The position numbers were made by a program, and so were the translations under genes. A DNA stretch of 64,000 nt from Saccharomonospora amisosensis (lineage in GTDB: Bacteria > Actinomycetota > Actinomycetes > Mycobacteriales > Pseudonocardiaceae): the NCBI RefSeq assembly GCF_011761185.1, contig NZ_JAAOYM010000002.1, forward strand, positions 62,001 to 126,000, in the 5' to 3' direction. Of this stretch, positions 1 to 8,017 are shown in pieces; position 1 is the stretch's first letter; each line of letters opens with the position of its first letter. Under the pieces are notes generated by a model. The model was not told where the DNA came from. It did not search any database and was given only the letters and a program-made list of their open reading frames with translations.

Positions 1-965
1 CCGGCCTGCGCGTTTCCGAACTGCTGCTGGGCACCATGGGGCTCGGCTTCCGCGACCCTGGCGAGGTCCGGCGCGTCGTCGACGCCTACGCCGACGCGGG
101 TGGCAACGTGCTCGACACCGCCTCGGCCTACGGTGAGGGAGAGGCCGTGCTCGGCTCCTTGCTCCAGCGGCGCGACCGATTCGTCCTCGCCACCAAGTAC
201 ACGCTGTCGCGGGACGCGGCAGATCCGAACGGTGCAGGAAACCACCGCAAGAACCTGGTGCTGTCATTGGAACGGAGTCTGCGTCGGCTCCGCACCGACT
301 ACGTCGACATCCTCTGGGTGCACGTCTGGGACCGGCACACGCCGGTCGAGGAGACCATGCGCGCCCTGGACGACCTCGTGCGCGCGGGGAAGGTGCTCTA
401 CGTCGGCATGTCGGACGCCCCTGCGTGGGTGGTGGCGCACGCGAACACGCTCGCACAGTGGCGCGGCTGGGCACCGTTCGCCGGGCTGCAACTGCGCTAC
501 AACCTGCTCGATCGCGACATCGAACGGGAACTGCTACCCATGGCGGAGGCGTTCGGGCTGAGCGTGGCGGCCTGGGCGCCGCTGGCGGCGGGCAAGCTCT
601 CCGGTGCCGCCGAGACGGGCGCCTCCAGCCGATTCGACCCCGGCGCGCTCACCGAGCGGGAGCGTGCGGCGGCGCGGACTGTGCGTGAGGTCGCCGACGA
701 ACTGGGTGCCACCCCCGCCCAGGTGGCGCTCGCCTGGACCCGCGCCAAGTCGCGGGCGGTGCTGCCACTCGTCGGCGTGAGCACCGTCGATCAGCTCACC
801 GACAACCTCGGCGCGCTGGCGCTGACGCTGCCCGCGGAGGCGATCGCGCGGCTGCAGAGCGCGGTGGAGTTCCGGCTCGGTTTTCCGCACGACTTCATCG
901 CCGAGTCGGAGTCGTCGTCGTTCGTGTTCGGTGACGCCGCGACTCGGGTGGTGCCGCGGGGGTGA
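1..965 (+). CDS. Aldo/keto reductase (5' end outside window)
   Basis: Cytosolic NADPH-dependent aldo/keto reductase of the bacterial AKR type; substrate unknown. The frame is open from the window edge and reads GLRVSELLLGTMGLG before the first internal ATG at 36, the usual AKR N-terminus, so only about 10-15 residues are missing upstream. Visible AKR hallmarks are the catalytic Asp and Tyr in LDTASAYGEG, the Lys in LATKYTLS, the His region VDILWVHVWD, and the C-terminal cofactor loop LPLVGVSTVDQL. No neighbour hints at the substrate. The downstream region holds a decayed gene on the other strand. Confidence 0.9.
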   Translation, partial: GLRVSELLLGTMGLGFRDPGEVRRVVDAYADAGGNVLDTASAYGEGEAVLGSLLQRRDRFVLATKYTLSRDAADPNGAGNHRKNLVLSLERSLRRLRTDYVDILWVHVWDRHTPVEETMRALDDLVRAGKVLYVGMSDAPAWVVAHANTLAQWRGWAPFAGLQLRYNLLDRDIERELLPMAEAFGLSVAAWAPLAAGKLSGAAETGASSRFDPGALTERERAAARTVREVADELGATPAQVALAWTRAKSRAVLPLVGVSTVDQLTDNLGALALTLPAEAIARLQSAVEFRLGFPHDFIAESESSSFVFGDAATRVVPRG

Positions 966-1078
966 GTCCTGCGGGCTGTCCATCCCTTGTGGATGGTGAC
1001 GGTCGAGCGGATCATTGATCAGAGGTCAGCCGAGTCATCCTGCCGTCGACCAGTTCGGTGATGCCCTGGCCACGGCTG

Positions 1079-1240
1079 TTACAGCAGCGGTGTCAGGACT
1101 GCAACGATGTTGATGGCGCCATGGACGACCAGGATGGGCCACATCGTGCGGTACTTGCTCGACAGTCGGTGCTCTGGATGCCGTGTGCCAGGCGGCCCAC
1201 AGCAAAGAGGCGAGCACGAGGAACTCCCACCTGGCACTGG
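1079..1240 (-). pseudogene. Remnant of a CPBP (CAAX-type) membrane protease, C-terminal end only
   Basis: Read on the minus strand, one frame gives WEFLVLASLLWAAWH, a hydrophobic segment like the second motif region of CPBP intramembrane metalloproteases. After a frame change around 1165-1190 another frame gives SKYRTMWPILVVHGAINIVA followed by VLTPLL and a stop at 1079-1081. The latter resembles the family's last motif (Trp-x-x-Ile-...-His-...-Asn). No start codon and no upstream EExxxR motif can be recovered between 1240 and 1457, so this looks like a frameshifted, N-truncated fossil. It is the only thing recognised in the gap between the reductase and the next gene. The family call rests on two short segments. 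Confidence 0.45.
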
Positions 1241-1457
1241 ATCTGCCGTGCCGTGACGGCTGAGTAGGAATACGGCTCGGCGTTGACAAGGCGGCGCGGC
1301 AGTCGGACCCAGAGCTTGGGGCCGCGCCCCTCGGCGCGGGCGGCCTGCGCGACTGGTGGGAGCCGTAGCTCTTCCGTACCGATGTCTGGTATAGGGGCAG
1401 GTACTGAATTCGGAGCACCTGGGGAATGCCAGCAGGGCCGCATAGAGTCACCGCACC

Positions 1458-2372
1458 ATGGAACTGGCTGTGGACACAAACGTCATCACTTTCCAGGTGA
1501 ACGGCGGGGATGACGACTTGCTCCAGGGAATGGCGCCGGCCAAGGCCGCAGACGCCGTCCGGCAGGCATGGAGTCAGGTACAGCAGGAGCGGCAGATCCA
1601 GGCAGCCGAGATAACCAAGGTTCACAGCACCTGGCAGGCCTCGCGGGCGGATCGGGTCTTCCTGGCCGGGATGTTCCCCAGCGCCGAGTACACCCATCAG
1701 TTCGATCGTCCCGATGGCGATGACTGGAGTGAGGCCTTCGAGGTCGCGGGCAAGGTGATGGCGAAGGCGCTGTTGGAGCGCAGCGCGGAAACCGAAGAGA
1801 ATGGTGAATGGCTGCCCATTCTCCACACCTATGACGGCCCGTTGAAAGTTTACGCTTCCTTGCCGATTGTGGACGGAAGGCTGTACCTCGGGTTCGCCAA
1901 GACAACGGTCACACCCACAGGCCGGGTCGGGATGTCCCACCTGCTGCGAAACACGTTGGAGGAGATGAGCGAGGACGAGTTCCTGGAGCTGGCCGCCGAA
2001 GCATGCGACAACCTCAAACGCGGGCTGTCCTTCACTGGAAATGCGGACGCGGAGAAAGGGATCCTGATCACCCTGGAGCGCGACGACAACAACCTCTGTG
2101 CCGGGTCAGTGATCGTGCTGGACGACTTTCACGAGCAAGCCGCGCAGCATGTCGGCGAGGACAAGCTGATCGTGGGGCTGATCAGCCCGGACCATATTTG
2201 CGTGGCGGGCGCGAGTTCGGGCTGGGGCGAGGAGATCAAGGACTGGGTGCGCGCCTCGCCCGATACGAGCGGCGACCTGGTTCCCTGTGCCCTGCTGATC
2301 GACGGCTCCAAGAGGATGGAAATCGTCGCGGAGCGTCCCACTGGACGACTTCCGGCTGCCACACCCAGTTGA
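1458..2372 (+). CDS. Hypothetical protein, 304 aa
   Basis: Not recognised. The protein is soluble and acidic, without signal peptide or membrane segment. It has a helical N-terminal part (to about residue 110, rich in Ala, Gln and Glu) and a mixed C-terminal part. The segment KLIVGLISPDHICVAG near residues 235-250 and the overall plan faintly recall DUF1444/YtpQ-like proteins; this is a guess. Codon bias is coding-like but weaker than in the housekeeping cluster downstream. There is no clear ribosome-binding site before the ATG, and GTG 12 bases further in is an alternative start. It stands alone among gene remnants, so it may be part of a small acquired patch. Confidence 0.6.
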   Translation: MELAVDTNVITFQVNGGDDDLLQGMAPAKAADAVRQAWSQVQQERQIQAAEITKVHSTWQASRADRVFLAGMFPSAEYTHQFDRPDGDDWSEAFEVAGKVMAKALLERSAETEENGEWLPILHTYDGPLKVYASLPIVDGRLYLGFAKTTVTPTGRVGMSHLLRNTLEEMSEDEFLELAAEACDNLKRGLSFTGNADAEKGILITLERDDNNLCAGSVIVLDDFHEQAAQHVGEDKLIVGLISPDHICVAGASSGWGEEIKDWVRASPDTSGDLVPCALLIDGSKRMEIVAERPTGRLPAATPS

Positions 2373-2525
2373 TTGGGCACGGCCACGGCGCTTGCGGTAG
2401 GGACGACATCGCGGCTCCGCCGATCCGGCCGGGTTGGCGGCTGAATCAGTTTCCCAAACCCGCTGACGTTCCCGGTGTAATGAAAGCTGTGCCGTGGCGC
2501 CCGCCCCACGGGCATCCCGGCTTTG

Positions 2526-2873
2526 CTATGCGTCGCCGCGAGGCTCGGGTCTGCCGTTCCACCGAATCGGGTCCGGATGGTCGAGGGACTTTCGCAGGTG
2601 CTGCTCCTCCGGTCGGACGTGTAGGCGGAAGGTGAAACTCGAGCCGTCGGGCCAGTTGAGTGTGCGCGTGCGCAAGCTGATTTTGGGAGTTCGCGGTTCC
2701 CTGGCTTCCCAGACGACCTGGGGTGTCATAGCGTTGGCCGGATTGGCGATCGTCGATCCGGTGTCCACGATCGCGAGGCAGGACGGCGAGCACGCCAGCC
2801 ACGGCCCCCTGGCGGTCCGGAGCTTGTCGACCAGGTCGAGCGCCATCGCGTCGGCCGGGCCCTTCACGTGCAC
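2526..2873 (-). CDS. Hypothetical protein, 115 aa, in frame behind an amber stop
   Basis: Not recognised. The reading frame is coding-like and contains GPADAMALDLVDKL, then a stretch with two Cys (WLACSPSCLAIVDTGST), then SSFTFRLHVRPEEQHLR. There is no signal peptide or membrane segment. It begins at a GTG placed directly after the TAG of the upstream 53-codon gene and in the same frame, so it may be either a separate, translationally coupled gene or the second half of a gene split by a nonsense mutation. No separate Shine-Dalgarno sequence is visible in front of the GTG. The 150 bases between its stop and the gene to the left hold nothing recognisable. Confidence 0.4.
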   Translation of the reverse strand: MHVKGPADAMALDLVDKLRTARGPWLACSPSCLAIVDTGSTIANPANAMTPQVVWEAREPRTPKISLRTRTLNWPDGSSFTFRLHVRPEEQHLRKSLDHPDPIRWNGRPEPRGDA

Positions 2874-3035
2874 CTAGCCCTGTTTGGCGAAGGCGCCCAT
2901 GATCCCCCATGCCTCGTCGGTCACGTCGGCGGCGTCGACGAGGTCGCGGAACTTGTCAGCTTCCTGTTCGTAGTGCGGAAGCTTCCTGGCGTATCCGGAG
3001 ATGGCTTCGATGTTGGTCTGCATTCCGGGTGACAT
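2874..3035 (-). CDS. Small ESX-target-like protein (53 aa), possibly truncated
   Basis: A short protein starting MSPGMQTNIEAISGYARKL and ending AWGIMGAFAKQG before TAG. The pattern (short N-terminus, helix with GY.RKL, then a VTDEAWG turn) resembles the first half of the small helical type VII secretion targets (EspC-like) common in Pseudonocardiaceae, which are usually about 100 aa. The start is supported by GAGGGA nine bases upstream of the ATG. The TAG lies exactly where the family would continue into its second helix, and the same frame stays open for 115 more codons. The 260 bases upstream (3036-3294) contain no gene that I can support. Confidence 0.5.
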   Translation of the reverse strand: MSPGMQTNIEAISGYARKLPHYEQEADKFRDLVDAADVTDEAWGIMGAFAKQG

Positions 3036-3294
3036 CGGCGGTCCCTCGCGAAATGTGTTCAGTTGCGGAGAACGGCGCTCTGCTCGAAGTAGTCGTCGTC
3101 ATCCGGCGTGCTTGGTCGGCGCGATTATGGCACCTATCGAGCATGCCGCGTGTGCGAAACAAGCATCGGCCTGCGCGAGGCGTTGCGGGGACCAGCTGAT
3201 GGTAGCTGGACGTACCAGCCGCACCTGCCCGACGCTTTGGGCGAATCAGGACAGCGCAGGTCCCAATTCGCCCAGCGAACGCGCCATTACGCGA

Positions 3295-3888
3295 TCAGCT
3301 CTTCCACAGGATCGGCTTCTCGTCGTAGTCACCCTGGTCGTACCTGGCTCCCGCGATCTGGTCGCCGGAGGCGGCTGCGTCTAGTTCACACGTCTCGAAC
3401 TTGGCACCGACCTTGGTGAACGAGCCCGGCGTGAGCGTTGTCTCGCAGGCCTCGATCGAGCCGGTGAGGAACGTGCCGGTGCCCGAGCCGTCCGGTAGCG
3501 CGGCCCTGACCTGCGGCGGGTTCTTTACGGACAGATCAGTGCCACCGAGGTTTTCCAGTGTGAGGCGCACGTAGTACGGCTGCATACCTTCGGCATCGGC
3601 GCCGTACGCCTTGCGAAACGCGTCGGTGTCGCCGGACTCGACAGCCGTCACGGTGATGGAGATGTAGCCGTCCTGCCACGGCACCACCGCGGGCTGGCCG
3701 ACCTCCAACTCGGTGCCGGGTTCAGTGATGTTGTCCGGCACGACCGTGGTGGGCGGTGTTGAGGGGGTAGGGGTCGTGGCAGCGCTGTCGTTGTCGTCGG
3801 AAGAACCGCACGCGCTGATGGTGACCAGGCACAGGGCGGCTCCGCCGAACGCGATGAACTGCTTGATAGGCGGCTTGATGGGCGGCAC
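3295..3888 (-). CDS. Secreted lipoprotein, DUF4352-like
   Basis: A 197-aa lipoprotein. A lysine-containing N-terminus (MPPIKPPIKQF) is followed by a hydrophobic stretch and the lipobox TISAC (Cys27), a Thr/Pro-rich linker (to about residue 55) and a beta-rich domain that fits the DUF4352/telomeric-repeat-like immunoglobulin fold (VRLTLENLGGTDLSV near residues 107-121). Two further Cys (in SIEACETT and FETCELD) could form a disulfide. It should be exported, lipidated and anchored on the outer face of the membrane. The start is GTG with AGAGGAAC just upstream. Its role is unknown; it stands alone, with the promoter presumably in 3889-4037. Confidence 0.75.
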   Translation of the reverse strand: MPPIKPPIKQFIAFGGAALCLVTISACGSSDDNDSAATTPTPSTPPTTVVPDNITEPGTELEVGQPAVVPWQDGYISITVTAVESGDTDAFRKAYGADAEGMQPYYVRLTLENLGGTDLSVKNPPQVRAALPDGSGTGTFLTGSIEACETTLTPGSFTKVGAKFETCELDAAASGDQIAGARYDQGDYDEKPILWKS

Positions 3889-4037
3889 AGTGTTCCTCTC
3901 GATCGTTGGGAGCTTGAGTCTTGCGCAACCCGTTCCCGAGCGATCGTTCAGGTGGCCGCGATGTGACCGGTGTCAATGCGGTCGGCACATCGCGAGTGTC
4001 CACAATGCCTGGAAGGCTCAGTCGGTCACCGCGCCGC

Positions 4038-4336
4038 ATGTCGTCCCAGCCCTCCCCGTCGGCGTAGAAGCTGCTGACCACGCGTACGACGCAGCTACCG
4101 TGCTCGCGAGCCTGGACGAGGAACTCGGTCGCGATCACCGGCCCCGGTGGTTGCGCCCGTTCCTCGTAGGAGAACCGGTTCGGCGGTTCCCACGCGGTCA
4201 CCGTGGCGGAGGCATCCGGCCCGAACGGTCCTCTGTGGATTTCTACGCGACCGCCTTCGTGCGGCTCGACGTCCGAGCGGAACGACCAGGCGGCGCTGCC
4301 GGACGCGAGAGAACTCTTGACAATTTGATTTGTCAA
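4038..4336 (-). pseudogene. Degenerate SRPBCC (AHSA1-type) domain gene
   Basis: The frame starts with TTG as LTNQIVKSS, typical of small SRPBCC proteins, but jumps at once to GGRVEIHRGPFGPDASATVT, so the first third of the fold is missing. The middle is intact: AWEPPNRFSYEER, then ATEFLVQAREHGSCVVRVVSS, the classic AHSA1 core. After DGEGWDD the expected C-terminal helix (usually ending in LRLYL) is absent, and the frame runs on without coding character into the lipoprotein region. It therefore seems to have lost two parts and is unlikely to fold. Intact relatives bind small hydrophobic ligands and often pair with an ArsR regulator, which is not present here. Confidence 0.6.
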
Positions 4337-4349
4337 ACCGTCTCACGCG

Positions 4350-5534
4350 TCAACGGGTGTGGTCGGCGCCTGGCTGCTCCTGCCAGTCGACCCGGTAGTC
4401 GTAAAGCCATCGCATGCTGGCCTCACTGGGTTTGAAAAGCCTGAAGAACAACGGGATCACCTGCCGCGTCACCGGCCCGAGCGATTTGCCGCTGCCGTTG
4501 CGCTTGCCCTGCCGGACCACACGTTCCACCCGCGTGCGGCGCAACCGCTCGTAGTGCTGGAACGCGGTGGGAATGTCCACGCTGTCGCGCAGGCACTTGG
4601 CGAGGGTGACCGCGTCCTCGACGGCGAGCGACGCGCCCTGCCCGGACGCCGGTGAGGTGGCGTGCGCCGCATCTCCGACAATGATCATCCGGTCGCGATG
4701 CCAGGTCGGCACCTTCGGAAAGTCGTAGGTGCTCCAGCCCGCGAAGATCTCGGGGGATTCGGTAACGAGGTCGCGCGCCGGACCGTCCTCGTCGGCGAAG
4801 AGTTCGAGCAACTGCTCCCGCCAAGGGATCCGCGCCAGTTCGGTTCGGGACAGCTCGCGTGGCTGCCTCGGGTTCGCGAACCACCACACGTCGCCGCCCG
4901 GGTGAAGGACGTAGGCGTAGAAGCACCGCCGTCCGAACACCATGCGCAGGTGGCCCGGTTCGGTGTCGAGCACGAGGCCACGCGCGTAGCCGCCCGCATT
5001 GAGTAACGGGACGTATCGAGGGGCGGGCGCGTTCGGGTCGATGATCGTGCGGGTGGCCGAGCGCAGGCCGTCCGCACCTACCAACAGGTCGCTGGTGGCC
5101 GACGAGCCGTCGGCGAACCTGGCGACCACACCGTCGCGCTCGGCTTCCGCTGACACGAGCCGCTTGCCGTGTACGACCGGTATGCCTCGGCGGACGGCTT
5201 CGTCGCGCAGTGTGGAGTAGAGCACCGCACGGGTGACCGTCTGGCTGACCGTGCCGTCCGGCAGCGGATCGCCCAGCCTGAATTCTGCCAGCGGTTTGCC
5301 GCCCATGCCGATGGACATGCCGGGCGTGTCGAACCCCTTGTCACGTACGGCGGTGTGCAGATCGAGTTCGCGCAGCGCGGCAAGGCCGTTCACCGCGAGG
5401 GTGAGGAAGGCCCCGACTCCCTCGGCCGTTCGGTCGTACGCCTCGTACACCGTCGCGTCGATCCCGGCCTTGCGCAGAGCGATGGCCGTGACCGGTCCCG
5501 CGATCCCGGCGCCGATTACCAATGCTGAAGTCAT
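4350..5534 (-). CDS. FAD-dependent monooxygenase (aromatic hydroxylase type)
   Basis: A flavoprotein of the PHBH/UbiH class that hydroxylates small aromatic or polyketide-like substrates with NAD(P)H and O2; the true substrate is unknown. Visible motifs: the Rossmann GxGxxG in LVIGAGIAGPVTAIALRKAG at the N-terminus, the DG motif VGADGLRSATR near residue 155, and the GD motif VGDAAHATSPASGQGASLAV near residue 285. I chose ATG at 5534 over an upstream in-frame GTG because it gives the standard N-terminus MTSALVIGAG. It is divergent from a PadR regulator with only 54 bases between starts. The promoter on this strand would place the transcript start at the ATG itself, so it is probably leaderless and PadR-controlled. 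Confidence 0.88.
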   Translation of the reverse strand: MTSALVIGAGIAGPVTAIALRKAGIDATVYEAYDRTAEGVGAFLTLAVNGLAALRELDLHTAVRDKGFDTPGMSIGMGGKPLAEFRLGDPLPDGTVSQTVTRAVLYSTLRDEAVRRGIPVVHGKRLVSAEAERDGVVARFADGSSATSDLLVGADGLRSATRTIIDPNAPAPRYVPLLNAGGYARGLVLDTEPGHLRMVFGRRCFYAYVLHPGGDVWWFANPRQPRELSRTELARIPWREQLLELFADEDGPARDLVTESPEIFAGWSTYDFPKVPTWHRDRMIIVGDAAHATSPASGQGASLAVEDAVTLAKCLRDSVDIPTAFQHYERLRRTRVERVVRQGKRNGSGKSLGPVTRQVIPLFFRLFKPSEASMRWLYDYRVDWQEQPGADHTR

Positions 5535-5568
5535 ATTATGACTATACATAAAATGACTACTTTGCCAA
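5529..5568. promoter_or_regulatory. Divergent promoters with PadR-type operator
   Basis: A perfect 7+1+7 palindrome, AGTCATATTATGACT, covers 5529-5543 across the monooxygenase start; a further copy of the half-site ATGACT lies at 5552-5557. On the minus strand TTGGCA (5568-5563), 16 bases, then TATAGT (5546-5541) make a near-consensus sigma-70 promoter whose expected start falls on the ATG at 5534. On the plus strand TATACA (5543-5548) is a good -10 for the regulator. Binding of the adjacent PadR here, silencing both genes, is inference from geometry. Confidence 0.65.
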
Positions 5569-5588
5569 GCGGTACTAGAGTTGGCCCC

Positions 5589-6191
5589 GTGGCGAGGCGC
5601 ACCGTTCGACGATCACCGCTGGCACTCGTGTTGCTCTCCCTGCTGGCGGAGGAGCCGATGCATCCGTACCGGATGCACGAGCTGATCAAGGCGCGCGGCA
5701 AGGACCGGATCGCCAACGTGGCGCAGCGCAACAGCGTCTACCAGACCATCGACCGGCTGCTACGGCTCGAACTCATCGCTGTACGAGAGACAGCGAGGGA
5801 CGAACGCCGCCCGGAGCGAACCGTCTACCAGATCACCGACGCGGGCTGGGAGGCGTTGCGTACCTGGACCGCGGAGATGCTCGCGAGCCCCGCGCGGGAG
5901 TACCCGGAGTTCCCCGCCGCGCTTTCCTCGCTCATGGTGCTCACGCCGGAGGAGGCCGTCTCCCGACTGCGGCAGCGGGCCGTCGAACTCGACGAATCGC
6001 TCGCCGAAGACCGCAGGGCGATGGCGGCCGCCCCGGATCTACCCCGGCTGTTCCTGCTGGACGAGGAGTACCAGATTGCGGTGCGCGAGGCGGAACTCGC
6101 GTGGGTGCGAGACGTCATGGAGGCGTTGCGCACAGGTGAGCTGAGTTGGTCGCGGGAGTGGATTCGCGCGGTCGCCGAGAAGTTCTCCTGA
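5589..6191 (+). CDS. PadR-family transcriptional regulator
   Basis: A 200-aa winged-helix regulator. The N-terminal domain shows the PadR signature RSPLALVLLSLLAEEPMHPY, then NSVYQTIDRLLRLELI (recognition helix) and the wing TVYQITDAGWEAL; the rest (from about residue 90) is a Vir-type C-terminal helical domain rich in Glu and Arg for dimerisation (ELDESLAEDRR). I prefer GTG at 5589 (VARRTVRRSPLAL) because the upstream ATG at 5538 lies inside the operator and upstream of the expected transcript start. It probably represses itself and the divergent monooxygenase and releases DNA on binding an aromatic ligand. That role is inferred from context. Confidence 0.85.
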   Translation: MARRTVRRSPLALVLLSLLAEEPMHPYRMHELIKARGKDRIANVAQRNSVYQTIDRLLRLELIAVRETARDERRPERTVYQITDAGWEALRTWTAEMLASPAREYPEFPAALSSLMVLTPEEAVSRLRQRAVELDESLAEDRRAMAAAPDLPRLFLLDEEYQIAVREAELAWVRDVMEALRTGELSWSREWIRAVAEKFS

Positions 6192-6221
6192 CGTACGCGT
6201 GCCCGGCCACCTGCGAAACGG

Positions 6222-7214
6222 TCAACTCTCGCAGCCGACCCCGTCGCCGTCGCCGTCGAAGCCGTGCGGGTCACCCTCCTGGACGCGGAAGTCCTGCTCC
6301 GGGATCTGCGAGCAGTCCAGATCCGGCGGGTAGGGGTAGCTGACAGCGCCGTGGTCGGGCTCGGGCTCGGGCTCGGGTTGCGGAGCGGGTTGCGGAGCGG
6401 GTTGCGGAGCGGGTTGTGGCTCCTGCTCCCGAGTATCGGAATGCGCGCACGCTCCCCACAGCCCGGCGCGCGCGGCCCGTGCCTTGTCGCCCGCGGCGCT
6501 GATCCGTTGCCAGTGTCGGTCGTTGGGTTCGTAGAGGGTCGGCCGTGCGTAGCCCTCGCTGACCAGCTTGAGGTTCACGAACACGCCCTCGTCGTTGTAG
6601 AGGTAGAGCAGGTAGCGGCCGTACTTGTCGCGCGGTTCCTTGTCGCGCTGCACCCACACCGTGCTGCCCCGCGGTGCGAGTTGCGCCAGCCGCGCGGTCG
6701 CCTCCTCGCCGTAGCACTGCCGCGGCTCGGTCGGGTGTTTGGTTTCCGGCGTGTCGATCTCCAACAGTCGCACGTCCACCTGGGCAACGCTCCTCAGCAC
6801 GGGGCCCGCACTGACGGCGGCGATCTCGAGTGTGTCGCCGTCGACCACCCGCCGTACCCGCGCCTGCTGGACATCGTCGGGTACGCCCGCAGGGGTGGGA
6901 GCCACCGAGGTGGTGGGGGAGGCGGTCGACGGCGTGGTTTTGGTGGGCGTGGTTTTGGTGGGCGTGGTTGGTTGAGCCGGTGCCGTGGGCGTCGCGGTCT
7001 CCGCCGCGTCGTTGGTCGAGTCCTGTTGTGAGGTGGCCGTGCCCAGGCCCACCAGTACCAGCAACACAGCCACCCAGGTGAGGATCGACAGCCCGGCGGC
7101 GCGGCCAGGGCGTTGCCTGGCCGCATACCACTTGCGAACCGGACTTCGCGGGATCAGTGCCAACACGCCGAGGACGATCGACGCCAGGAGGAACAGGACG
7201 ATCACGACTGCCAT
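6222..7214 (-). CDS. Membrane-anchored thermonuclease with Excalibur domain
   Basis: A 330-aa protein with two N-terminal hydrophobic segments (MAVVIVLFLLASIVLGVLAL and LTWVAVLLVLVGLG), a Thr/Pro linker, a staphylococcal-nuclease-like domain (about residues 115-255: RVVDGDTLEI, VRLLEIDTPETK, YGRYLLYLY) and a Pro/Glu repeat spacer. It ends in a calcium-binding Excalibur module (DLDCSQIPEQDF ... DGDGDGVGCES). The family cleaves DNA and RNA with Ca2+; the active Arg/Asp/Glu positions seem present. It should act outside the membrane. ATG at 7214 is preceded by GAGGAG nine bases away; an in-frame ATG at 7289 lacks such support. Two short in-frame DNA repeats (encoding TKTTP and PQPA units) mark variable linkers. 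Confidence 0.85.
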   Translation of the reverse strand: MAVVIVLFLLASIVLGVLALIPRSPVRKWYAARQRPGRAAGLSILTWVAVLLVLVGLGTATSQQDSTNDAAETATPTAPAQPTTPTKTTPTKTTPSTASPTTSVAPTPAGVPDDVQQARVRRVVDGDTLEIAAVSAGPVLRSVAQVDVRLLEIDTPETKHPTEPRQCYGEEATARLAQLAPRGSTVWVQRDKEPRDKYGRYLLYLYNDEGVFVNLKLVSEGYARPTLYEPNDRHWQRISAAGDKARAARAGLWGACAHSDTREQEPQPAPQPAPQPAPQPEPEPEPDHGAVSYPYPPDLDCSQIPEQDFRVQEGDPHGFDGDGDGVGCES

Positions 7215-7326
7215 GGCCCGCGCTCCTCGGTTGTCTGGAGTAGCTGTGGCATACCAACGGCCTACCCAGGCAACGGGCACTTCAGCCATTGTGATGCGTT
7301 GAGGTTGAAGTCCCTGGAAAAAGGCC

Positions 7327-7353
7327 TTGCTTTATACCCCTACCCCGTATAGT
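7327..7353 (+). promoter_or_regulatory. Promoter with CsoR-like metal operator
   Basis: TTGCTT (7327-7332), 15 bases, then TATAGT (7348-7353) form a promoter. Its spacer is the sequence TATACCCCTACCCCGTATA, with TATAC/GTATA arms and C-runs like the sites bound by CsoR/RcnR copper or nickel sensors. The placement between -35 and -10 suits repression. No csoR gene is present in this window, so the regulator would be encoded elsewhere. Confidence 0.5.
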
Positions 7354-7388
7354 AATATATGAGCGAACGAGGGGAAGGGGTTGCAGCG

Positions 7389-7937
7389 ATGTCGAACGTC
7401 CATCAGCACGCCACGGCGCCGAACGAGGAGCACGGGTCAGACCACGCGGACCACATGGGGCATGCTCGCCACGCGAGCCATGCGGATCACGCGGGCCACC
7501 CGGCAACCTGGGGCGTGGCGGCGTCGGCCACATTGCACTGCCTGACCGGGTGTGCCGTCGGCGAGATTCTCGGCATGGTGATCGGCACCGCGCTCGGTTG
7601 GAACGCCGTCGCGACCATCGTGCTGGCCGTGGCGCTGGCGTTCTTCTTCGGCTATGCCTTCAGCATGCGCGGGGTGCTGAGGGCGGGCGTCGGCTTCAGG
7701 CAGGCGTTGAAGGTGGCGTTGGCGGCGGACACCGTCTCCATCGCCGTCATGGAGATCGTGGACAACGGCGTGATGGTCGCGGTGCCGGGTGCCATGGAAG
7801 CCGGACTCGACATGGCGCTGTTTTGGGGAGCGCTCGCGTTCGCGTTCCTCGTGGCCTTCCTCATCACGATGCCGGTGAACAAGTGGCTGATCGGTCGCGG
7901 GCGCGGGCACGCCGTCGCGCACGCGTACCACCACTGA
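7389..7937 (+). CDS. His-rich DUF4396-type integral membrane protein
   Basis: A 182-aa membrane protein. The first 40 residues are a His/Asp/Glu-rich tail (HADHMGHARHASHADHAGH) able to bind metal; then come four or five transmembrane segments, including HCLTGCAVGEILGMVIGTAL and TIVLAVALAFFFGYAFSM, with conserved-looking TGC and His residues, and a short cytosolic end. This fits DUF4396 proteins, often found beside copper genes. I chose ATG at 7389, with GGGGAAGGGG upstream, over ATG at 7359, which lies at the expected transcript start. The CsoR-like promoter supports a metal-responsive role, perhaps copper handling; transport is not shown. Confidence 0.7.
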   Translation: MSNVHQHATAPNEEHGSDHADHMGHARHASHADHAGHPATWGVAASATLHCLTGCAVGEILGMVIGTALGWNAVATIVLAVALAFFFGYAFSMRGVLRAGVGFRQALKVALAADTVSIAVMEIVDNGVMVAVPGAMEAGLDMALFWGALAFAFLVAFLITMPVNKWLIGRGRGHAVAHAYHH

Positions 7938-8017
7938 ACCCAAGGCGGTGGCGGTGGCCGTGAAGGCCGCCGCCACCGCGACGCTCCGGCCGGGCCCCGG
8001 AGGTCATCTGGTTCACT

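Noticed and set aside
3108-3419. Plus-strand frame starting MLGRRDYGTYRACRVC
   Set aside because: No ribosome site, no family, and it runs antisense into the lipoprotein gene.
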